Shown piece by piece: positions 17,907 to 25,483 of a stretch of DNA of 64,000 nt. Every line of letters starts with the position of its first letter. Within the stretch, counting starts at the first letter, position 1. The notes under the pieces were generated by a model. The model had not been told where the DNA came from. It made no database searches and saw only the letters and a list, made by a program, of their open reading frames with translations. A program made the translations under genes and the position numbers. Source of the DNA: Arthrobacter sp. MYb23 (GTDB lineage Bacteria; Actinomycetota; Actinomycetes; Actinomycetales; Micrococcaceae); the NCBI RefSeq assembly GCF_002979775.1, contig NZ_PCPR01000020.1, positions 1-64,000 on the forward strand, written 5' to 3'.

Positions 17907-18041
17907 GCCTACAACGGTGGTCGCGGCGGTTGGCGGGGCGGGTTCGAACGGGTGGCTTGCGGGGGAAGAGTTGGTTAACAGGTGGGTTGGGTGGTCCGGG
18001 CGACGTCGTAACACTCGGGCGTTCTTGATGTTGGGGGTCTA

Positions 18042-18408
18042 GTGGGTGCAGTTCGGGGTAGCGCAGGCGTGACCGGCGTTTTCAGCCCGGGAAGAAAATG
18101 GACGACGGCGGTCTGGGCAGATGCGGACGCAATGGCACCTTCGCTTCTGCTCGGATCGCCTGCAGAGGCGGACATCACCACGTATAACCTGAGGGTTGGG
18201 ACGGCCCCGCGGGCCATGGCGGTGAACCCTGTGGCGAACATGGTGTACGTCGCCACGGATGATGAGCTTCCATGGCTCGGGCAAGATGGACATCATGGCC
18301 AGGGACTCTGCCGGCGACTTGCGGCTGTATGCGGGGAACGGTACTCCTCGCTGGCCTTCCGGTAGCAAGGCCCGGACCGGCTGGAACGCCATGATCGCGA
18401 TCCTCTGA
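18042..18408 (+). pseudogene. Degraded copy of the YVTN/VCBS surface protein
   Basis: The frame from 18042 encodes APRAMAVNPVANMVYVATDDE near 18208-18267, a beta-propeller repeat like those in the next gene (AVNPVTNKAYVAS style). Shortly after, the matching sequence continues in another frame: KMDIMARDSAGDLRLYAG then TGWNAMIAIL and a TGA at 18406-18408, which corresponds to the last repeat of the next gene (ADILARNAAGELWLYAG then TGWGGMTAMV). So nearly the whole middle is deleted and the frame shifted. It is a tandem fossil paralogue. Confidence 0.7.
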
Positions 18409-18510
18409 GGACGGAGCTCTTTCCGGGGATGGCTCCAGTTTGTCTTGGCGCGAGCGTAGACTCTGGCTCACCGACGCACTGGGGCGTCATGACTTCTGGG
18501 GGGTCTTGCC

Positions 18511-20394
18511 ATGTTTGCTGCTGGGGATGGTTCGCGCGCGTTTGGATCACGGCGACGGCGCCGGGCAGCGGCGCGGTCAGCCGTCGTCGGCATGGCGTTG
18601 GCGCTGTTGTTGGGCACCTTGGCTCCCACCGTGTCGCCTGCCGTTGCTGATGCGGTGACGCACGTTGTTCCTGTAGGCGACAAACCCGGTGCCATTGCCG
18701 TGAACGCCGTGACAAACAAGGCGTACGTTGCCTCGGCCGAAGGCGTCTCGGTCATCAACGGAGTCACAGGTGCAGGCACCTTGTATTCCGGTGACATACC
18801 CGTGGATGTTGCCGTGAACTCGGTGACAAACAAGATCTACGTCAGCGAGATTGGCGGGTCCGTCGCTGTTGTTGACGGGGTCACCGGGGCGGTCACATCC
18901 GTTCCCGTGGGCACGGGGCCGGGCGTCGTGGCTGTGAACGAAACGAACAACAAAATCTATGTGGGGGTCGAAACCGGCGTCACGATCATCGATGGAGCCA
19001 CGAACACCACGACTTCCGTGGCACTGCTCAGGAGTGCCCAGGACATTGTTGTGAATCCCGTGACCGGCAAGGTTTACGTTCTTTCCGGTGGGACAATTCG
19101 GGTACTGGACACCAGCGGCACGGTAATCGATGAAGTCATCATCGGCGCTGGCTTCGTTCGCGCGCTTGCTGTAAACGAGGTGACGAACAAGATCTACTAC
19201 ACGACATTAGGCCGGTACGGAGCCTACATCTACGCGTGGGATGACGCGACTGACAAGATTACGGGAAGAATCGAATCCTCCAGGAAAGTGGAGAACCTGG
19301 CCGTGAACACGGCGTCCAACAAGGTCTACGTTGCTGCTGACGACGACTACGAGGACGGCTTTGTCAGGATCATCGACGGAGCGTCTTTCACGGAAATCAC
19401 CACCATCGGCACCGCCACGCCTGTCAATGAGATCGCAGTGAATCCGGTGAGCAACAAGGCCCACGCTCCCACAAGCGGTGGTGGCACTCTTGTCATCGAC
19501 GGGCAGAGTGACAGCAGCTACGCCGTTTACACGGGTAGCGAACCAGTAGCCGCCGCTGTGAACACCTCCACCAACAAGGCGTATGTGGTCAGCTACGGCA
19601 CCGCGTCTGTGCGGATAATCGACGGGACAGTAGAGCAGCCCGTCAAAAACGACTTCAACGGTGATGGCTACACCGACCTATTGGCTCGGGAGACCTCTGG
19701 CGTGCTATGGCTCTACTCGGGCGATGGATCGGGTGGATGGCTCACCCGTGCTCAGGTGGGTCAGGGCTGGAATGTCATGACAGCCCTTGTTGCCCCTGGA
19801 GATTTCAACGGCGACGGGAACCCCGATGTGCTGGCCCGTGATGGAGGCGGTCTGTTGTGGCTGTACCCGGGCAACGGTTCCAGCGGTTGGCTGCCCCGTG
19901 TTCAGGTGGGCACGGGCTGGGCTGGAATGAACGCGATCGAGTCGGTAGGGGATTTCGACGGCGATACCTTCGTGGATGTCGCAGCCCAGACGGTCTCGGG
20001 AGTGTTGTGGATATATCGCGGTAACGGTTCCGGCGGCTGGTTGCCTGCTATTCAGGTGGGAACCGGCTGGAACACAATGTCCGAGATGACGGGCGTCGGC
20101 GACTTCAACAGCGACGGTACTCCGGACATTGCTGCCCGGGACTCCGCCGGAGTGCTGTGGCTCTACCCAGGCGACGGCTCAGGGGGCTGGCTGCCACAGC
20201 GAGTCATCGGCCAGGGCTGGAACGTCATGAACTCCTTCATTGGACCGGGCGACTTCGACGGCGACGGGCGCGCAGACATCCTCGCCCGGAACGCTGCTGG
20301 CGAGCTTTGGTTGTACGCCGGCAGCGGGGGAGCGGCGTGGCCTACGCCCTCCCGCGTTGGCACGGGGTGGGGCGGGATGACGGCGATGGTTTAG
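18511..20394 (+). CDS. Secreted YVTN beta-propeller / VCBS (FG-GAP) repeat protein
   Basis: Exported 627-aa protein. Residues 1-47 are a long Arg-rich signal peptide ending near AVADA. Residues ~48-375 hold about eight YVTN/YncE-type propeller blades (repeating AVN.VTNK.YV). Residues ~378-627 hold five VCBS/FG-GAP-like repeats of about 50 aa, each with DFNGDG-type Asp loops, LWLY and GWxxM. Such loops usually bind Ca2+. GGGGGG lies 7 nt before the ATG. No sortase motif or transmembrane anchor was seen, so it is probably secreted or loosely surface bound. A deletion-scarred copy lies just upstream. Confidence 0.85.
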   Translation: MFAAGDGSRAFGSRRRRRAAARSAVVGMALALLLGTLAPTVSPAVADAVTHVVPVGDKPGAIAVNAVTNKAYVASAEGVSVINGVTGAGTLYSGDIPVDVAVNSVTNKIYVSEIGGSVAVVDGVTGAVTSVPVGTGPGVVAVNETNNKIYVGVETGVTIIDGATNTTTSVALLRSAQDIVVNPVTGKVYVLSGGTIRVLDTSGTVIDEVIIGAGFVRALAVNEVTNKIYYTTLGRYGAYIYAWDDATDKITGRIESSRKVENLAVNTASNKVYVAADDDYEDGFVRIIDGASFTEITTIGTATPVNEIAVNPVSNKAHAPTSGGGTLVIDGQSDSSYAVYTGSEPVAAAVNTSTNKAYVVSYGTASVRIIDGTVEQPVKNDFNGDGYTDLLARETSGVLWLYSGDGSGGWLTRAQVGQGWNVMTALVAPGDFNGDGNPDVLARDGGGLLWLYPGNGSSGWLPRVQVGTGWAGMNAIESVGDFDGDTFVDVAAQTVSGVLWIYRGNGSGGWLPAIQVGTGWNTMSEMTGVGDFNSDGTPDIAARDSAGVLWLYPGDGSGGWLPQRVIGQGWNVMNSFIGPGDFDGDGRADILARNAAGELWLYAGSGGAAWPTPSRVGTGWGGMTAMV

Positions 20395-20442
20395 GCGGTG
20401 GCTGATCATGCACATGGCCGGGTTAGCTGATAAGTGCACGCT

Positions 20443-20886
20443 TCAGGTACCGGAGGGTTTAACCCCACCCCGTGCCCGCTTCAAATCCTCCCGCAACCCC
20501 CGGTTGTCCTCCCGCAGCCCCCTATTGTCCTCACTGAGTCCCCGGTTGTCCTCCGTCAGCCCCCGGTTCTCAGCCTCCAGCTCCAGCACCAGTTTCACCC
20601 CGGCCAGGTTGAGCCCCTCGTCCAGCAACACCCCGATCCTTCGCAGCGTCGCAAGGTCGCTGTCGCTGTAGCGCCGAGTGCCGCCGTCGGTCCTGTCTGG
20701 AGTGAGCAGGCCTTTGCGCTCGTACTGCCGGATGTTCTGCTGCCCAGTGCCAACGAGCTCAGCAGCCACCGAGATCGCGTAGACGCCGCGCGCGCCCAGG
20801 CCCGCGCCAGAGCTGCCGTCGCCGCCCGAGGCGACCGTGCCGCCGTCGTACTCTTCAGCGGTAGTCCCGCCGTCCGAACCCGCCAT
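20443..20886 (-). CDS. MerR-family regulator, HspR-like
   Basis: DNA-binding repressor of the MerR/HspR type, 147 aa. After a Gly/Ser-rich N-terminus (~1-33) the winged helix starts at YAISVAAELVGTGQQNIRQYERKGLL (36-61) and includes RRYSDSDLATLRRI. The C-terminal coiled coil (103-136) is made of exact heptads RGL(T/S/R)EDN. The ATG at 20886 follows GGAGAGG by 5 nt; an upstream in-frame start at 20928 is less likely. It is divergent from hsp20 across 142 bp, so it probably controls hsp20 and perhaps the J-domain gene, as HspR does for dnaK operons. Confidence 0.85.
   Translation of the reverse strand: MAGSDGGTTAEEYDGGTVASGGDGSSGAGLGARGVYAISVAAELVGTGQQNIRQYERKGLLTPDRTDGGTRRYSDSDLATLRRIGVLLDEGLNLAGVKLVLELEAENRGLTEDNRGLSEDNRGLREDNRGLREDLKRARGGVKPSGT
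20482..20568. repeat. 21-bp tandem repeats coding coiled-coil heptads
   Basis: About four in-frame 21-bp units, each coding a heptad of the form RGLxEDN at residues 107-134 of the HspR-like protein. The plus strand shows CCGGTTGTCCTC-type units repeated. Copy number could vary by slippage and would change coiled-coil length without a frameshift. Confidence 0.75.
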
Positions 20887-20918
20887 GCAAACCTCTCCAA
20901 AATCTCCCGAAAAACTAC

Positions 20919-20948
20919 TTGCACCCACTCTCTCACCAGTGCTATAAA
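20919..20948 (+). promoter_or_regulatory. Promoter of hsp20
   Basis: TTGCAC (20919-20924), an 18-bp spacer and TATAAA (20943-20948) make a good housekeeping promoter. Transcription would start near 20955, giving a leader of about 75 nt before the hsp20 ATG. Confidence 0.6.
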
Positions 20949-20955
20949 AAATCTA

Positions 20956-20986
20956 TACCAGCCAACACAGATCCAGCAGGCTGGTA
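20956..20986. promoter_or_regulatory. Inverted repeat at the hsp20 transcription start
   Basis: TACCAGCC (20956-20963) and GGCTGGTA (20979-20986) are exact reverse complements with a 15-nt spacer, beginning at the predicted start site. It is a candidate operator for the divergent HspR-like protein. No canonical HAIR element (CTTGAGT-N7-ACTCAAG) is visible. Confidence 0.5.
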
Positions 20987-21028
20987 CGAACAACAGAATC
21001 AGCATCAAGATCAAAGGAGTGAGAACCA

Positions 21029-21451
21029 ATGCTGATGCGCACTGACCCGTTCCGCGAATTCGACAGGCTCGCACAACAGGTTTTTGGCACAACAGCACGC
21101 CCGGCCGGAATGCCGATGGATGCGTGGCAGGAGGACGGACAATTCGTTGTTGCCTTCGATCTGCCGGGGGTGGATCCGCAAACCGTTGACCTGGACGTCG
21201 AACGCAACGTCCTCACGGTCAAGGCCGAACGCAAGTCGCCCGCGGGGGAGGACACCGAGATGATCGCCGCCGAGCGCCCTCAGGGCATCTTCAGCCGCCA
21301 GCTCATCCTCGGCGACACCCTGGATACCGACGGCGTCCAGGCCAGCTACGACGCCGGGGTGCTCACACTCCGCATCCCCGTTGCCGAGAAGGCCAAGCCG
21401 CGGCGCATCGAGATCCAGTCCAACGGGCAGAGGCAGGAAATCAACGCCTAA
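21029..21451 (+). CDS. Hsp20 / alpha-crystallin small heat-shock protein
   Basis: ATP-independent holdase chaperone, 140 aa, cytoplasmic, assembling into oligomers. The alpha-crystallin domain runs from ~residue 30 to 132 and contains [20 protein letters not shown] and the closing [13 protein letters not shown] motif ([14 protein letters not shown]). The short C-terminal tail lacks a clear IXI motif; IEI is close. AAGGAG lies upstream of the ATG at normal distance. It has its own promoter and is divergent from the HspR-like gene. Confidence 0.95.
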   Translation: MLMRTDPFREFDRLAQQVFGTTARPAGMPMDAWQEDGQFVVAFDLPGVDPQTVDLDVERNVLTVKAERKSPAGEDTEMIAAERPQGIFSRQLILGDTLDTDGVQASYDAGVLTLRIPVAEKAKPRRIEIQSNGQRQEINA

Positions 21452-21617
21452 ACCCGCCAGACCCGCCGGAAGGCTCACCCGAGGTGGCCAACCGACGGGG
21501 CGCCAGCCGGGAACAACGGAGGCGGCCGCATCGGAATAGTTGGGCGCAGGCTTCGCGCCACGTCACCGCGTTTTTTAGCGCACAGGTAAGCGACCCCCGC
21601 CCGTCGTCTCCCGAATG

Positions 21618-21645
21618 ATGGCCCCCGGTTCACGCCGGGGGCCAT
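21618..21645. terminator. Perfect 11-bp hairpin between hsp20 and the J-domain gene
   Basis: ATGGCCCCCGG (21618-21628) and CCGGGGGCCAT (21635-21645) with a TTCACG loop. No T-run follows, so termination may be partial, or it may be an mRNA processing or stability element. Its position argues that the J-domain gene starts after it, at 21678. Confidence 0.5.
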
Positions 21646-21677
21646 CCCCGAATCCGCAGCAGGAACCGGAACCAGCA

Positions 21678-22100
21678 GTGAGCACCCAACCCGACCATTA
21701 CGCCACCCTTCACGTGTCGCCGGACGCGACCGCCCGAGAGATCACCCGCGCCTACCGCACGCTGCTTCGGACGCACCACCCGGACACACACCAAAGGGTC
21801 GACGACGGCGACACCACCTCCGCCGCCGACCTCCAGGAGTTGCACGCGATCATGCAGGCGTACGTCGTTTTGTCGGACCCAGGAAAGCGGGCGGCTTACG
21901 ATCGTGCGCGGCGAATGCTTGGCGGTACGGGTGCATCGCCTGGCAGATCGGGCGGAACGGCGGTGAAAGTGCGCTTCCACCGGTCCGGCTCCACCTCCGC
22001 CTCCACGGCTCCGCATCGTGAGCGGTCACCGCTTTCGTTCGGGCCACCCCAATGGGAACCTTCACCCCGCAATCTGAGATCACCGAGGAGTAATCCATGA
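21678..22100 (+). CDS. J-domain (DnaJ-like) co-chaperone
   Basis: A 140-aa protein with an N-terminal J-domain (~6-70) including HYATLHVSPDATAREITRAYR and the essential HPD at 34-36. The rest is Arg/Gly/Ser/Pro-rich without the zinc or C-terminal domains of full DnaJ, so it is a short type III J-protein that would stimulate DnaK. An in-frame ATG at 21615 would add 21 low-complexity residues, but that stretch is the 11-bp hairpin, so GTG 21678 is favoured (weak GGAA upstream). The stop overlaps the next ATG as ATGA, coupling the two genes. Confidence 0.72.
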   Translation: MSTQPDHYATLHVSPDATAREITRAYRTLLRTHHPDTHQRVDDGDTTSAADLQELHAIMQAYVVLSDPGKRAAYDRARRMLGGTGASPGRSGGTAVKVRFHRSGSTSASTAPHRERSPLSFGPPQWEPSPRNLRSPRSNP

Positions 22101-22474
22101 GCGCTTGGCGTCCCTACGACGGCCATATCATTCCCGCGTTCTACGAACGGTTCGAGAAACGCTGGGGGAGAGGGACGGCTCCGTTCCTGGACCCCGAAGT
22201 CCACGAACAACCCATGCCCCGCGCCCAGTGGATCAACCCGGATACGGGTGCTGCCGTGGCTGTGGTCCCCATCTGGACGGATGATCCTGAGCACCGCTCC
22301 TTCGGCGTCTTCTACCTACCGCCGGCTGGGGACATCTGGATGCTCCGCCCAGGGCCAACCACGTTCCTGGAACCCCGCGGGGAAGCCAGCCGCGAGCAGG
22401 TGACCCTCCGCAACGACGCTTTCAAGAAGGCCGTCAATCACGCCAAGGAGTTCATTTACGGGCCACAGCTTTGA
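22097..22474 (+). CDS. Conserved-looking hypothetical protein coupled to the J-domain gene
   Basis: A 125-aa soluble protein with no signal peptide or membrane segment and no family I recognise. It is rich in aromatic residues and Pro (PIWTDDPEHRSFGVFYLPPAGDIWMLRPG) and ends in a Lys-rich helix. It overlaps the J-domain gene by 4 nt, so it is made in proportion to it and may be a client, adaptor or stress protein. That link is inference from coupling alone. Confidence 0.7.
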   Translation: MSAWRPYDGHIIPAFYERFEKRWGRGTAPFLDPEVHEQPMPRAQWINPDTGAAVAVVPIWTDDPEHRSFGVFYLPPAGDIWMLRPGPTTFLEPRGEASREQVTLRNDAFKKAVNHAKEFIYGPQL

Positions 22475-22621
22475 GGGGCGTGCCTGAGGGGTTAGGTCTC
22501 GGCTGAAAGAGCGGTCTAAAGTGCCGAGATCTCACCCCTCGATGGAAGTCCAAAGCGGACCATTCCTGACCGCATTCAGCCGTAGTCTGAAGCCAAGGAA
22601 CCCGACGAAGAGGACACAGTC

Positions 22622-23512
22622 ATGACTGCGGCAGACCCCACCATCACCACCGTCCCTACCGGCTACTCAAGCGTCAGCCCCTGGCTCATCACCCGGGACA
22701 CCAACGCCCTCTTCGAATTCATCACAGCAGCGTTCGGCGCGGAGGAGATTGACCGCGTTGTGGGTGCGGATGGTTCTATAGGGCACGCTGAAGCGCGGAT
22801 CGGCGACTCAGTAGTCCTCGCGTTCGACAGCCGACCACATTGGCCCGCAACGCCGTCGTACCTCCGCCTCTACACGCACGACGCCGATGCCGCCTTCCGC
22901 GCCGCCCTTGCCGCGGGTGCCACCACGGTTTCGGTCCCCGACAACAGCGCCTGGGGTGATCGGGGAGCGTGCATCCAAGACCCGTTGGGGAACATCTGGT
23001 GGATCATGTCGCACGTGGAAGACGTCTCCGGCAGAGTCAGCCACATTACCGCCGGATATCGTTCCGTTGAACCCTGGATCATCACCAGCAGCACGCCCGA
23101 GTTCCTCCACTTCATCACTGCCGCTTTCTCTGCTCAGGAAGCGCTCCGCGTGCCCCTGGACGACGCTTCGATTGGTTATGCGGAGGCGAGGATCGGTGAC
23201 TCGAACATCCTCGCTTTCGATTCCCGCCCCGGCTGGCCGCCGACGCCTGCCTTCCTCCGCGTGTACGTCGACGACGGCGATGCCACCTTCGCTGCCGCGC
23301 TCGCCGCCGGTGCCACCCCGGTCACTGACATGACGGAGATGTTCTGGGGCGAAGAAGTGGGCCGGGTTCGCGATCCGTTGGGAAATCTCTGGTGGATCCA
23401 TTGCCGGGTGGCCGAACTCTCTGAGGAAGAGGCCTACGCCCGAGCCGGCGATCCAAAGTTCGTGAAAGCGATGGAGTACGTGTCGGGCGTGGATTTCTTC
23501 GCGAGGGGTTAG
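22622..23512 (+). CDS. Tandem VOC/glyoxalase-superfamily protein (PhnB-like)
   Basis: A 296-aa cytoplasmic protein made of two homologous halves (~10-140 and ~142-275). Each has GYxSVxPWxIT, FITAAF, GHAEARIGD/GYAEARIGD, LAFDSRP, AALAAGAT and a closing DPLGNxWWI. This is the PhnB/YdeI-like branch of the vicinal oxygen chelate fold, which includes isomerases, dioxygenases and resistance proteins. Substrate unknown. GAGG precedes the ATG. The near-parallel halves show duplication and fusion. Confidence 0.87.
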   Translation: MTAADPTITTVPTGYSSVSPWLITRDTNALFEFITAAFGAEEIDRVVGADGSIGHAEARIGDSVVLAFDSRPHWPATPSYLRLYTHDADAAFRAALAAGATTVSVPDNSAWGDRGACIQDPLGNIWWIMSHVEDVSGRVSHITAGYRSVEPWIITSSTPEFLHFITAAFSAQEALRVPLDDASIGYAEARIGDSNILAFDSRPGWPPTPAFLRVYVDDGDATFAAALAAGATPVTDMTEMFWGEEVGRVRDPLGNLWWIHCRVAELSEEEAYARAGDPKFVKAMEYVSGVDFFARG

Positions 23513-23580
23513 CTCACGGCGGTAAGAAGGCCTCAAAGTGCCGAGAGCCAGCCCCTCGGAGCGGAGGTTTGCGCCCGAAC

Positions 23581-24087
23581 CTACTTCCAGAAATCCCTGT
23601 GAGGAGCGGCGGCCTCGTCCTCCAAGAGAGGGCCCACCACGGAGATGTGGCGTTGGCCGCGACTAAAAACCTCGCGGCAGGGGAGGGAAAGCGTGGGGTT
23701 TTCGGGATTGTTCCCTGTAATGCCCAGCAGTGATTCCTCGCTGAGGCCGTAGACCACACGCCCGATCCCCGTCCAGTAGACCGCGCCAGCGCACATGGCA
23801 CAGGGTTCTGCGCTTGTGTACAGCGTTGCTCTCTCCAGCTGGTCCGGGCTGAGCTGCCTGAAGGCTTCCGCCGCGGCCCTGAGTTCGGCGTGCTGCGTGG
23901 GGTCGCCTTCCGGCGGCATGGAGTTGTTTCCTTTCGAGCTGACCACCGTGCCATGCTCGTCCACCACCACGGCACCGAAAGGGTGCCGCCCTTCGGCTTT
24001 GACTTGGTGGGACAGATTGATGGCCAGACGCAGGAAGTCCAAGTCCTGTTCCGGGATGGCAGAATCGACGTTCTCAGTGCTTGTCAC
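23581..24087 (-). CDS. Zinc-dependent nucleobase deaminase (guanine/cytidine deaminase-like)
   Basis: A 168-aa member of the CMP/dCMP deaminase fold that hydrolytically removes the amino group from a base. The zinc site is complete: HAE (66-68) and PCAMC (95-99). HPFGAVVVDEHG and the late AVYWTGIGRVVYG resemble GuaD-type guanine deaminases more than tRNA deaminases. A frame opens 58 codons upstream, but GTG 24087 has AAAAGG at 7 nt and fits the family N-terminus. It is the last gene of a minus-strand cluster after an amidohydrolase and an NCS2 permease, which supports a purine or related base as substrate. Confidence 0.87.
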   Translation of the reverse strand: MTSTENVDSAIPEQDLDFLRLAINLSHQVKAEGRHPFGAVVVDEHGTVVSSKGNNSMPPEGDPTQHAELRAAAEAFRQLSPDQLERATLYTSAEPCAMCAGAVYWTGIGRVVYGLSEESLLGITGNNPENPTLSLPCREVFSRGQRHISVVGPLLEDEAAAPHRDFWK

Positions 24088-24115
24088 TACTAAACCTTTT
24101 CCTATCGATGGCGGG

Positions 24116-25483
24116 TTAGACGAAGAGGCCGTGGGGCTCGCCGATGCGGTCAAGATACTCACTGCGCCGCGCAAACAGCCCGGGCACGGTTGCCGCAGCA
24201 CGGTCAATGATTTCGCTGAGGTCAGCGTTGCACAAACGGCCATCGCGAACCACCACGTCACCGGCCACTACGGTAGTGCTGACGTCGCTGCCGCGGACTG
24301 CGTGGACAAGGTTGTGATGGACGTTGGCGTACTGTCCTTCGGTGATGAACGGGGTGGTCCGCGGGGTTCCTGTGCGCACGGCGATGAAGTCTGCTTGCTT
24401 TCCGGATTCGAGGGAGCCGATCCGATCGGCCTGCCCGATTGCCCGAGCACCGCCCATGGTAGCCATTTCCAGCACGGTCCAGGAGTCCATTGCCGCGGCG
24501 TCCATGGCACGCAGTTTTCCCAAGAGTGACGCCACTTTCATTTCCTCGAACATGTCCAGGTTGTTGTTTTCCTTCTCCCCATCCGTGCCGATGCCCACGT
24601 TGACCCCGGCCGCGAGCATCTCGGCCACGGGCGCCATCCCGCTGGCGAGCTTCATGTTGCTGACAGGGTTGTGCGAGACGCCCACCCCTCTATCTGCGAT
24701 GAGGCTTACTTCTTCGTTATCGAGCCACACAGCGTGGGCGATGATGGTGCGCGGAACGTCGAAGAAGCCAAGTTTTTCCAGGGCCATCATGGGGCGCAGG
24801 CCAAACTCGTTCTGCCATTGTTGCAACTCCACTTGCGACTCAGAGCAGTGCATGTAGATGCCGGTGTCGTATTCGCTGGCAAGCTGCATGGCACGCGAGC
24901 GGCCCTCCGCATCCGCATAAAAGAGATGTTCAAGACCCACCCACGGCGTGATTCGTCCCCCGGCTGCGCCAGACCACTCGCGCAGCATGCGCTCGTTGTC
25001 GTCCAAGGTGTCGAAGTAGTTGTGATCTGGATGAGCGCCCACGTAGTTCACACTGACCAGACGGTTGCCGAGCGCAGAAGCGGCCCGTGCGCTGCCATCC
25101 ATGTATCGCCACATATCGATCACCGTGGTGGTCCCGGCGAGAAGACCTTCGGCGTAGCAAAGCCAGGCAGCAGCCTCAGCCTCATCCGGCCGGAGCACTC
25201 TATGCATGGGGTCAATGTGGAGGCGCAGCCATTCCCAGACGGGGAGGTGTTCAGCTGTTCCCCGAAGAACGCCAGAGTGATGGTGGGAATTGACGAGGCC
25301 TGGCATCAGCACGTGCCCGGTCAGGTCAACTACATCGGCCTCCGGGGCGGCAGAGATGAGGTCTTGCGCAGGACCCACGCTGTGGATGGTCTGGCCTCGA
25401 ACGGCGATCGCACCTGAAGGGACGACGTCGCGGCTCGCGTTCATCGTTAGAACGGCGTCGGACGTGTAGATGGTGGTCTTCAT
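24116..25483 (-). CDS. Amidohydrolase (ATZ/TRZ, SAH-deaminase-like)
   Basis: Metal-dependent amidohydrolase of the triazine hydrolase/nucleoside deaminase group, 455 aa. NSHHHSG (65-71) gives the HxH metal ligands; later HCSESQVELQ and AHAVWLDNEE carry further His ligands, and GIGTDGEKENNN supplies the catalytic Asp. Likely reaction is deamination of a purine-like or heterocyclic amine. The start ATG 25483 overlaps the permease stop as ATGA, so it is translationally coupled to transport. An upstream frame to 25627 lies inside the permease gene and is rejected. Confidence 0.87.
   Translation of the reverse strand: MKTTIYTSDAVLTMNASRDVVPSGAIAVRGQTIHSVGPAQDLISAAPEADVVDLTGHVLMPGLVNSHHHSGVLRGTAEHLPVWEWLRLHIDPMHRVLRPDEAEAAAWLCYAEGLLAGTTTVIDMWRYMDGSARAASALGNRLVSVNYVGAHPDHNYFDTLDDNERMLREWSGAAGGRITPWVGLEHLFYADAEGRSRAMQLASEYDTGIYMHCSESQVELQQWQNEFGLRPMMALEKLGFFDVPRTIIAHAVWLDNEEVSLIADRGVGVSHNPVSNMKLASGMAPVAEMLAAGVNVGIGTDGEKENNNLDMFEEMKVASLLGKLRAMDAAAMDSWTVLEMATMGGARAIGQADRIGSLESGKQADFIAVRTGTPRTTPFITEGQYANVHHNLVHAVRGSDVSTTVVAGDVVVRDGRLCNADLSEIIDRAAATVPGLFARRSEYLDRIGEPHGLFV

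Noticed and set aside
18042-18365. Independent small gene before the YVTN protein
   Set aside because: Its recognisable parts are fragments of the neighbouring protein in two frames, so it is called a pseudogene.
20887-21028. HAIR element for HspR
   Set aside because: No CTTGAGT-N7-ACTCAAG match could be found by eye; only the TACCAGCC/GGCTGGTA repeat stands out.
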